DNA from: Dendrobium chrysotoxum
Taxonomy: Eukaryota > Streptophyta > Magnoliopsida > Asparagales > Orchidaceae
Direction of reading: 5' to 3'
DNA: 64,000 nucleotides
Assembly (NCBI GenBank): GCA_019925795.1
Contig: CM034314.1
Span: forward strand, 93,491,264 to 93,555,263
The notes below the pieces were generated by a model. It did not search any database and was not told the origin of the DNA. It saw nothing but the letters and a program-made list of their open reading frames with translations. Each line of letters opens with the position of its first letter. Position 1 is the first letter of the stretch. The position numbers and the translations under genes were made by a program. Positions 44,990-54,787 of this stretch are shown here, in pieces.

Positions 44990-45465
44990 TTGACTTTTTG
45001 ATTAAAGGATATCTATAACCAGCTAATATTTCTATAAAATACTAGGCCTTAACCTGATCAGTTAGACAGTCAGTATGCCCAATTTGGATTCTCCTATCCA
45101 AAGTTATGAATTTCTGAAGTTTTGGTCTTGTTTTTGAACTAAGTTTGACCGGGTTGTTGACTTTTTGATTTTTGATTGGTTTCTGGAATCTTAATATTTT
45201 TAATAAATACTAGACCCTAATGTGAGTTGAATGCCTTTGAGTTTGCTGGATTTGGAGTTTCCTACGCACAGTTATGAATTTTAGAAGTTTCGGGCCCTAG
45301 ACTATATGCTACGGTTGACCGAAGAGTTGACTTTTCAGTTTAAGTTTATTTCTGGACACCTAATATTTTTAACAAATACTAGACCTTAATTAGAGTTAGG
45401 TTCCTTTTAGTTTGCCCATTTTAGAGTTTTCTGTAATTAGTTATGATTTTTAGAAGTTGGGGCAA
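44990..45465. repeat. Diverged tandem repeat of about 166-171 bp, three units
   Basis: Units begin TTGACTTTT at 44990, 45156 and 45327. They share YTAATATTT, AAATACTAG and AGTTATGAWTTT in the same order. Confidence 0.7.
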
Positions 45466-46679
45466 TTAGATGAATTATCGAAATTGCCTAATTAGGGGTA
45501 CTTTGGGGGTTTTGGCCCCAAATCAGCTCCAAACTGATTGGAATCACCCCCAAAGGTCAGAAATGACCTAATAAGGAGTTCCCAAGTGTTTGGGGAAAAT
45601 TTGGGATTTTTAATAATTTTTAATGATTTAATTAAGGCAAAAAGGTGATTTTTGATTAAGGTTGAATTAAAGTCCAGATTAAGGTCCAATTAAGGGGCCC
45701 TAATTATCCAAGGTTGGGGAATGAATTTTGGAGAGTTTGAGATATTATGAGTATTTTTCTGATTTAAAATAGATTTATTAGATTTTTCTGAAGTTTCTAA
45801 GGCTTGATTAACGGGTAAGTTAGGGTTTGCTAATTAAGTGTTTTAAAGAGTCCAGAAAATTCCTAGAAAATTCTGGAGGGTTCCAGATGTCACTATGTTT
45901 AAGTGTTTCAAATTTCAAGTCATTCAGGGTTCTGCCCTAATTCCTGGAATTTTTCTAAGTTTGCTAGACGGGTCCTTAATTGTTGTCCTTAGGGTGTCAC
46001 TACGTTATATAGGAGTGAAATGAAGTAACTAACCCTTAGGCATAATACAGAGGGTAAATGCAGCAAATATAAACACACCAAGCCATGTCCTTAGATCTAA
46101 GAGAGCCTAGGCTACGTGCTTGTGCAACCTACACATGCAAGGACTACGAAAACACTAAGTAAAGGAACCTAATGAAGTGATTAGTGAATGATTGGGACAT
46201 AATCATTCACTAATCCTTCTCCCACATGAATTCTGTTCACATACAGGTCCTAGGTTTAAAGTTTCATAAGGGGTAGACTTCCCAAAATTGGGGGATTTAA
46301 ATAATATGTAATTTTAAAATCATCTTTAAAATAAATAAATATTATAAATAATAATAATGTAAGTTTAAAAATAAGATAATTGAAAGTACTTTAGTTCATA
46401 AGCATGGGAGGTCTACCAGCCACCGAGGGGGTTTTAAAATAAAATTTTTTTTTTATAAAAATAATTATTTATATTAATTAAATAATATTTAAATAATTAA
46501 ATAACATAGGAATACAGAAAACATCCAGAAATGACAGAATTAGATATAGGGAATAATTTTGAATTAAAATTCATATTTTTTTGAAAAGTTCAAGGTATTG
46601 TGCGTCAAAATCCGACTTAAAATGACAAAGTTATGAATTTTCGAAGTTAAATAGGTTTAAAGGTAATTCTTGAAATAAT
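45466..46679. other. Non-coding, AT-rich, nothing recognised
   Basis: No domain or repeat boundary was seen. Confidence 0.4.
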
Positions 46680-47253
46680 TTAAAATAATTAATAATTGAA
46701 AATAATTAATAATTTCAAAATAAATCAGATATAATAATACCTAATTTTAAAATAAATAATAATCAAAATATTATAATAATATATATAAATATTAATATTA
46801 TCATGATACTAATATTAATATAATAATATTATTATTAAAGATAGTAATAATATTATTAACTAAAAAAAAATATATATTAATATTTTTATGATATTAATAA
46901 TAATCAAATGCTAACATTATGATAATATAATCACTAACATAATATTAATATTATTAAAATAATAATATTATTATTAATTATAATATTATATTATAATAAT
47001 ATTAATAATAATAATAGTCAATATTATAACAACATAATGATAATATTATTATTTATTATTATTTATAACATTAACATTATTACATGCTAATTATAATAAT
47101 ATAATAATATTATGATAATATAATATTATTATTATCAAAGTAATAACATTATTACCCATTATAATATTAATATTATTATAATGCTAATAATAGTAATAAT
47201 AGATTAAAAATAGGTTTTAAATAATAATAATAACAATATAATCATAATAACAA

Positions 47254-47306
<53 letters not shown>

Positions 47307-47543
47307 TAATAGCAATGATTAAAATAACTTAAAGTAATAACAATAATAATAATAATAATAATACTAATAACAATTAAGATAATTAAAATAATTAAAGTAA
47401 TGATAATAATAATAATGATAATAATAAAAATAATGATAATTAAAATAATTAAACTAATTAAAATAATAATAGTATAATAATGATAATAATAACAATACTA
47501 ATAATAATTAACAACTAAAATAATTAAAATAATAATAAGAATA

Positions 47544-47591
<48 letters not shown>

Positions 47592-47623
47592 TAATAATCA
47601 TAATAATAACTAAAATAATAATA

Positions 47624-47654
<31 letters not shown>

Positions 47655-47896
47655 CACAATAATATTATTATTAAAATAATGATATTGTTATTAATATTAT
47701 AATATTAAATAATATTAGGTTAATATTATAATAATATAACTATTATAATAATATTATTATTATTAGAATGATAATAATACTATTAATCATATTATTAATT
47801 ATAATAATGTAATATTATATTAATATTATAATATAACTGTTATTACAATGATATTAAATAATTTTTAAATAATAATAATAAAGTAAAAATTTAAAA

Positions 47897-47953
<57 letters not shown>

Positions 47954-47960
47954 TTTAAAT
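46680..47960. repeat. Almost pure A/T stretch with (AAT)n and (AT)n microsatellites
   Basis: About 1.3 kb with very few G or C. It consists mainly of degenerate AAT/ATT units, with pure AAT runs at about 47254-47305 and 47550-47590. It ends in an (AT)n run at about 47900-47950. Confidence 0.9.
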
Positions 47961-47979
47961 TAAATAATATATAAATAAA

Positions 47980-48360
47980 ATTACCGGCGGCGGCGGCTCG
48001 GTGGGCCACGTGTCAGCCTCCCGTTCGCTGGCTCAAAACGCGGACGCGTTTTCCAATCATTGGCAATGATTGCGCCGCCGCGCAATCATTGCCAATGATT
48101 GGCGGCAGCGGGCCCCGCGCTACTTAAAACGACGGCAGCGAAGCGCTGCCGTTAGATCTGCCGCTGCGCGGATCAACGGCTCAGATCGAGCCAGACGGGA
48201 GCAGTGACCGCGGGATCGGATCCGCGGTCGGACCTTAGCCGCGGAACGACGCGATCAGAACCGTTGATCGTAAAATCAACGGTTCTGATCAGACGTATCA
48301 GGCTGAATACGTAACCCGAAACCCTAATGGGTTTTTTGACCCGTTCTCGCGATCGGGTGA
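47980..48360. promoter_or_regulatory. GC-rich block with three perfect palindromes and a G-box
   Basis: The block starts abruptly after the A/T stretch. It contains a G-box-type GCCACGTGTC (48006-48015) and three perfect inverted repeats. The arms are 23 bp with a 4-nt loop (48053-48075 / 48080-48102), 9 bp with a 3-nt loop (48132-48140 / 48144-48152), and 16 bp with a 6-nt loop (48253-48268 / 48275-48290). No coding frame. A regulatory role is inferred from composition and the G-box only. Confidence 0.5.
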
Positions 48361-48790
48361 ACAAAATCAAATTAAAATTGAGACTTAGGATCTAGGCATG
48401 AACAGAAATCATGTGGTATAGTTAGTTTGGCTCGAAGCGCACCCAACAAAATGCTATTTGACCCTAAGTGTTCTATGCTAGGGTTTGAGTTTTCACCTTG
48501 GTTTGTGGATGGATTTGGATGTATAAGGGCTGGTTGCACTTGTAGATTGTCCACGCTCCTATTTGTAGAAGAAATCGCGGTCTCAAATGCTTTGAATCAA
48601 CGGGAAATTGCCTGGGAAGGTTCAAAGCCTCGGTTCGCCGGAGATCTCGCCGCCGGCGGGTTTGACCGTCGGGGTTTGACTTGGGGAGGGTGGAGGAAGA
48701 CCTAGGGAGCTCCTATGCCAATTCTCAGGGTTTGGGAACGTCTAGGTCTAGAGTAAGAGCAAGATCCCCTCCTAAGAGCCCTAATTCATC

Positions 48791-48798
48791 TATTTAAA
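48791..48798 (-). promoter_or_regulatory. TATA box, minus strand, presumed gypsy LTR promoter
   Basis: CCTTTAAATAGATG on the minus strand. Upstream on that strand is the W-box cluster; downstream is a leader-like sequence with repeated CTAGGTC and AACCCTAG words. Direction agrees with the minus-strand gypsy genes. Confidence 0.45.
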
Positions 48799-48934
48799 GG
48801 CTAGGGTTCAAGATCAACGGCTAGGATCTATCCTAGGGCTGATTAGGAGGGAAAATAGAGGCCTTGGCCGTGGGTTTAGGTTTTGGATGGATTAGGAAAG
48901 GGTTTAGGACTTTAAATGGCTCTTAATGGGTCAT

Positions 48935-49430
48935 TTTGACCTATTAATGGCTTAGGTTGACCAAGTCAAGGGTTGACTTGGTCAACCCTAGTCAAGTGGG
49001 TCCAAGGGAGGAGGGTATGAGCCTTGAAGTCCTTGGTTGGGCTTGGATCTGATTAGGATTTGATTTAAGCCTATTAGGGCCTATTGGGTCAACCTTGGTT
49101 GACCTGGTCAACCAGGTTGACCAAGGACCAAGACTTGGGCCCAATGGGTCAAGCCTGACCCACTGAGTCCAGTGGAGGAGAGAATGGGGCTTGGAGAGCC
49201 CTGGATTGGGTTTGAATCTAATTTGGACTTGATTTAGACCCATATGGGTCTAATGGGTCAACCTGGGTTGACCTGGTCAACCAGGTTGACCCAGGGCCTG
49301 GGTCTGGGCTCAACAGACTCAGGTCGACCCATTGAACACAAGGGAGAGGGTCTTGGGCCCTGACTTGGTCAATTTGACCAAGTCAACTCCCTTGACCAAG
49401 CCTGGGAGAAAATCAGGGTCAACAAACGGA
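48935..49430 (-). promoter_or_regulatory. W-box (TTGAC) cluster in tandem repeats, presumed U3
   Basis: I count about 20 TTGAC/GTCAA cores in about 500 bp, mainly as GGTTGACCTGGTCAACC palindromes. Diverged tandem units of about 140-170 bp carry them (starts near 48953, 49095 and 49264). TTGAC[C/T] is the WRKY-binding W-box core. A possible LTR terminus (TGTTGGGGG on the minus strand) lies at 49439, but the expected polypurine tract is not next to it. Confidence 0.5.
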
Positions 49431-49639
49431 CCCCCAACAGGAGTGGCGAACAAACTAGTGAACCGCTCGTGTTGGCGTTGACCGAATGTGACAGAAGAAG
49501 TAGAGTAAAGGTTCTAGGAAAGAGCACCAAAAGAGGTGAAAGAGAGCAAAGGGGGATCTTCTCCTGGCCTTGCCTTACAGCAAGGGCAGAGCCAAGGAGA
49601 AAGTGGAAAGCAAAATAGTAACAGGTCACAAAAAGGTGA

Positions 49640-49928
49640 CAGAGTAAAAGGAAATCCCATCCTCACCTTGCCCTGTAGCAAGGACAGAGCTGAGGGGGAG
49701 ACCAAAAAAAGGTGAGGTAGTAAAGAAAACCAACTATCCATCTGACCGCATCGAAACAACAAGATGGAAGGTGAAAGGGTGGTGAGGTATGCCTTCCAGG
49801 GACACTGTCAGGCTCACTCGACCAAGTAAAGTCTGATGTCTGCTTGATCAGAGCAAAACAATCAGGGAAGAAGTAGTGGTGAGGAATGCCTCCCAGGGAC
49901 ACTGTCGGGCTCACTCAACCAGGTAAGT
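49640..49928 (-). repeat. Diverged flank of the 237-bp array
   Basis: Shorter related units share GGTGAGGWATGCCTYCCAGG and ACTGTCRGGCTCACTC at about 49781 and 49881 but lack the rest of the 237-bp unit. Confidence 0.7.
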
Positions 49929-50878
49929 AAAACCAACTACCTGACTGTTCATCTCAAACAGCAGAATAGAAGGTGAAAGGATCCCGTCTCCTCCTGCTCC
50001 TTTCGGAACAGCGGATAGGGGTGACTCGATACTTCTGTCTGACCTCAACAAAAGTAAATAAGCCACGAAATTGGAGTCTGCGTAGTCTTTTACAGAACAT
50101 CCAGAGTAAAGGGGTGGTGAGGAATGCCTCCCAGGGACTCTGTCGGGCTCTCTCAACCGGTAAGTAAAACCAACTACCTGACTGTTCATTTCAAACAGCA
50201 GAATAGAAGGTGAAAGGATCCCGTCTCCTCCTGCTCCTTTCGGAACAGCGGATAGGGGTGACTCAATACTTCTGCCTGACCTCAGCAAAAGTAAATAAGC
50301 CACGAAATTGGAGTCTGCGTAGTCTTTTACAGAACATCCAGAGTAAAGGGGTGGTGAGGAATGCCTCCCAGGGACTCTGTCGGGCTCTCTCAACCGGTAA
50401 GTAAAACCAACTACCTGACTGTTCATTTCAAACAGCAGAATAGAAGGTGAAAGGATCCCGTCTCCTCCTGCTCCTTTCGGAACAGCGGATAGAGGTGACT
50501 CAATACTTCTGCCTGACCTCAGCAAAAGTAAATAAGCCACGAAATTGGAGTCTGCGTAGTCTTTTACAGAACATCCAGAGTAAAAGTGGTGGTGGGGAAT
50601 GCCTCCCAGGGACTCTGTCGGGCTCTCTCAACCGGTAAGTAAAACCAACTACCTGACTGTTCATTTCAAATAGCAGAATAGAAGGTGAAAGGATCCCGTC
50701 TCCTCCTGCTCCTTTCGGAACAGCGGATAGGGGTGACTCAATACTTCTGCCTGACCTCAGCAAAAGTAAATAAGCCACGAAATTGGAGTCTGCGTAGTCT
50801 TTTACAGAACATCCAGAGTAAAAGTGGTGGTGGGGAATGCCTCCCAGGGACTCTGTCGGGCTCCCACTCAACCGGGTA
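49929..50878 (-). repeat. 237-bp tandem repeat array, four units
   Basis: Units start with AAAACCAACTACCTGACTG at 49929, 50166, 50403 and 50641 (periods 237, 237, 238) and differ at only a few positions. The array lies in the 3' non-coding part of the gypsy element. Because 237 is divisible by three, frames stay open across units on both strands. Confidence 0.95.
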
Positions 50879-51180
50879 AAGTCTGATGTCTGCTTGATCA
50901 GAGCAAGACGACCAGGGTAAGGGTCTGATGTCTACCAGAGCGGTAGGACAGTCAGGGTAAAGGTGTGGTGAGCTATGCCTCGCAGGGGCTCTGCGGGGTG
51001 CTCCCAACCAAGTAAAGCCTGATGTCTACTCGGCGCATATGCCTGCAGCAGAGCAATCAGGAAAAAGAGATGGTGAGATATGCCTCCCAGGGGCTCTGTG
51101 GGGCACTCTCAACCAAGTAAAGTCTGATGCCTACCCGGCGCATATGCCTGCAGTAGAGCAATCAGGGGAAAGTCATCTCA
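50879..51180 (-). repeat. About 105-bp tandem units related to the 237-bp array
   Basis: Units contain GGTGAGMTATGCCTCSCAGG, a CTCTGYGGGG stretch, AAGTAAAG and TCTGATG; copies lie at about 50965 and 51072, with partial ones near 50880 and 50920. The word GGCGCATATGCCTGCAG recurs at about 51032 and 51137. Confidence 0.7.
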
Positions 51181-51429
51181 ACCATACCCTAACACGCGTA
51201 TGCGTAGGGATGGGAAGAGGAGTAGAAAATGGAAAATTTCAAAGAGAGAAGGGTCGCCTAAGGAGTTTCAAACTAGTGTTTTGGGTACCACGTGGTAGAG
51301 GACAAGTCGTCGTGGCCACGAGTATCCAAATGCCAGTGAAACTGCCTAGGCGAAACCAAAATCATACAAACCTGGAAGCACCAGAACGATGCCTCGAGAG
51401 ACCATAGGGAAAGGTACGCCCTCAACAAA

Positions 51430-52320
51430 GTGTGAGAGGGGTAGTCTCATTCCTATTGAGTAGCTAAAGTAGCAAGGTGGACACACTTGCTACAGAGAAA
51501 AGGACTATATTAATGAGAAATAATCATAGAAGACTACAGTGGTACACCTACGTAAGCTAGTGGGACCCTGTAGAGGTGGAAAGCAACATAAACACATCCA
51601 AGGGACCGCTCCACAACCAGGAGTCGGGTCACGGCAGGCAAGTATATCACTCTAAGACAAGTGAAGTAATTTTCTGCTAGAAAATCAAAGTTCACTTAAG
51701 AAGCGACGCTAACATCTGAGACTCGATGTACTGCATCACAACTAAGAAAGCACACAAGAGTAGCGAGGGGACACACTCGCCACTAAGGGAAGTAACGTTG
51801 CATATGAATGATATTTATGAAAAGCTCACAGTAGTGGTACCCACACAAACTGGTGGGACCCTGTGGGAGTTGGAATATTATCAGTACATCCGTAGAGCTA
51901 CCCTAGCAGCTGAGAGTAGAGTACGAATGAGAGAGAGAGTAAAGTAGAAACTGAGTTGATTTTCTGCTAGAAAATCAGAGCTCTCAAGTCAGTGATGCTA
52001 ACGCCGGTAACCAGGCGTACTGCAACACTACTGGGGAAACAGCTCAAGATGGCGAGGAGACACACTCGCCATTGAGGGAGATGATTTATGAGTGAAATCA
52101 ATAAACATCAAACATCACAGCGGTAACACTCACCCTGACCGGGGGGACCCTGTGAGAGGCAGGAGCGACACTACCAAACCCATAGGACTGCTCTAGTAGC
52201 TGAGAGCAAGGCAAGGGTGAAAAAGTAGGTCACTAAAAGAAACTGGAGAGCTGATTCCCTACTAGGGAATCAGAGCTCGCGAAGGTGGGATGTTAACATC
52301 TTGAGCAAGATGTACCACAC
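51430..52320 (-). repeat. About 290-bp diverged tandem repeat, three units, each with a conserved hairpin
   Basis: GGGACCCTGT marks each unit (about 51561, 51855 and 52145; periods about 293 and 289). Each unit also has a CACACTYGCYA block and a short hairpin at 51668-51686, 51958-51976 and 52253-52271. Units differ widely elsewhere. Confidence 0.85.
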
Positions 52321-52792
52321 CACTAATGAGGACTATCATGATTGTGAAAGACCATAATAATCACAAGTGTAAACTCATCCTTGAAGCAATCACTCAGACG
52401 CTTCGTAGGAGAAGAGAAAGAAAGACTTTGGGGAATTTGAGCTCTTAGAGAGTATTACCGGGTTCCACCTGTGACAAGGGCAACCGATTTTGCTCTACTG
52501 AGAGCTTCCCTCTTTTATTGCATAGATGCACATTTTTTGTATGTTCACAATCATAGATTAAATATGTCTCGTACTGTCGAAGATAACACCCGGTAGAGGG
52601 AACGTTTACCATATCCGTGTGTTACTCCTAGTATGGGACATCCTCTAATGATTGGAACTCAAAGAGGGATATAGGATTGGCTTTGATAATCCAGGCCACA
52701 TTCGTCACATGAATAAAACTGGGGGCACAATCATACCACGATTGGTATGTGAATGAAATTTAGGTTATGATAGTGGATCAACATTACCCTCC

Positions 52793-53178
52793 CTAGCTAG
52801 CGTAGGTTGGTATGGACCCAGTACAAAAGAAGTCTGAATTGGTTTTGATATCCCAGACCACACTTGGGAGCACCAAGTGAAACTGGGATACAGAGAGGGG
52901 GAAACTCCCAAATTACCAGAACTCAGAAGAGGAAGGTACAATAAGTGCGAAACTTTTATCAGTCCTTAAGAATGGTCTATAATCACTAGCTAGCGTAGGT
53001 TGGTATGGACCCAGTACAAAAGAAGTCTGAATTGGTTTTGATATCCCAGACCACACTTGGGAGCACCAAGTGAAACTGGGATACAGAGAGGGGGAAACTC
53101 CCAAATTACCAGAACTCAGAAGAGGAAGGTACAATAAGTGCGAAACTTTTATCAGTCCTTAAGAATGGTCTATAATCA
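52793..53178 (-). repeat. Perfect 193-bp tandem duplication
   Basis: 52793-52985 and 52986-53178 are identical as far as I can read. An older, diverged relative precedes them at about 52660-52745 (GGATTGGCTTTGATAATCCA against GAATTGGTTTTGATATCCCA). Confidence 0.9.
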
Positions 53179-53777
53179 GATGGTGGGGGCAAAATATTTT
53201 TGTGCATGAATTTTTAAAAGAATATGGCAAGCATTTAAACAAACTCAATAGTGGGACCACTAAGAGGTGTTTAAGCCCTTACCAATCAATCTGAGAGAAG
53301 TCTGATTCACACATTTCCTAAAGAGTGAAAATTTTATCAGAGAGTAAAAGAACTATTTTTAGAAATGAAAAATTAACCTCTGAATCGTCTTGAACCTTAG
53401 AAAAGGTTCAGAAAGTTCAGCAATATAGGTTGACTCCGTTTAAACCCGAGAAGGTTAGGGATTTAAATTTTGCTAACCCAGCTTAAGCCCCCTACAAGCT
53501 AAGCCGGGTTTTCTCCCTTACATATTTTGAATAAATATCTAATTCAAAAGGGTATAAATTAGAGAGAGAAACTGAATCTTCTCAATCTTCTTGCATGAGA
53601 ATATTTTTATATCTAATAGAACATCCTTGCACGATGATGAATCCAAAATCATGATTTTCAAACTCAAGTATCACAAATATCAAGGGGTATGGATTTTCTG
53701 AGCCTTAGAGGTTTACAAGAAAGGGAAGCCATTTACTTATCCACTTTGGGCTCATTTTGAGCCCCTCAACTTGGTTT

Positions 53778-53942
53778 GGCGCACTGCGCATCTTTTAATT
53801 ACTTGATACACTTTGTGTATCCTTGACTTTATGGCGCATTTTGCGCAACTTTCCACTTTTGATACACTTTGTGTATCTTTGATTTTTGGCGCACTGCGCA
53901 TCTTTTCACTTTTGATACACTTTGTGTATCTTTCATTTTGTA
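53778..53942 (-). repeat. 55-bp tandem repeat, three units, each with two palindromes
   Basis: Units start at 53778, 53833 and 53888. Each has a GCGCA...TGCGC palindrome and an exact GATACACTTTGTGTATC palindrome. Confidence 0.92.
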
Positions 53943-54787
53943 ACTGGCTCCCTTTCCAAACCTCTAAAGGAAAACCTTCTCAGTTGTAAGATTATCTTCC
54001 AAACATAAGAGAAGAAAAACTCACTCTCTCGTGCGAGGAAGAAGAATCCACAAAGCAAATCCAATCCTATGATAAGAATGAACGACTTGAATAAGAAAAT
54101 TATGAGATGGATTCATCAGCCTGCGGAAGATGCCTATGAGATAGAAAACTGCAAGACAATTGAGAAAATATGCGTCTCTAAATCTAATTTCAATTTGATA
54201 TAGATTTTAGTTCAAAATAGGAAATTATCCCAAGAAAGGGATGAGAGAGAAGGCATACATTTTTCTTTTGAATCATTATAATTGTCCTTCAAGCGTTTAG
54301 AGGAGTCAACCACCAATTACTTAATTTTCTAAAGAAGGCAGGGATAAGTCTTTCATTAGGAAAAATAAATTCTATACTTTCCAAGAAAAAATTCTCTAAA
54401 AGGTTTACTTCATGTTTTAAGCTCTCAGACTTTTCTCAGATTAATCTTTCTTTTAAAAACTTTGCATATTAAATTTAAAGATCCCACCATTGAAAATAGA
54501 ACTTGAATCTGTATTTGGACTGATATGGGTCAAGATCTGGCCTAGAAGAGTTCAGACAAGGGAGATGATAGAGACTAGAGTTTATGTCAGTGTACGAATC
54601 ATATCATCTCACCTCATCACCCCTAAGGATAGCCTCATACTTCTCGCAACAAACATCGTGTGGTAGAGGACAAATCGTCGTGGCCACACAGACTGTCGAA
54701 AAGTGAAGAAGCCCCTCCAAAGGGGGTACATATACAGGGGAGTATTTGCAGGCGGTAAGGAGACCCCCTCCCTCTCGAAGAGCGAAC

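Noticed and set aside
49431..49447. Firm 3' LTR boundary of the Tat element at 49439
   Set aside because: The minus-strand TGTTGGGGG looks like an LTR start, but the adjacent sequence is not a polypurine tract and no partner LTR is in the window.
49911..50540. A 209-codon minus-strand frame with a 79-residue internal repeat, and matching plus-strand frames
   Set aside because: It exists because the tandem unit is 237 bp (3 x 79), so any frame without a stop in one unit stays open through all. There is no start context, no known domain, and it is in the 3' non-coding part of the gypsy element.
49929..50878. Regular repeats as a CRISPR array
   Set aside because: Units are contiguous 237-bp tandem copies without unique spacers, in a plant nuclear context.
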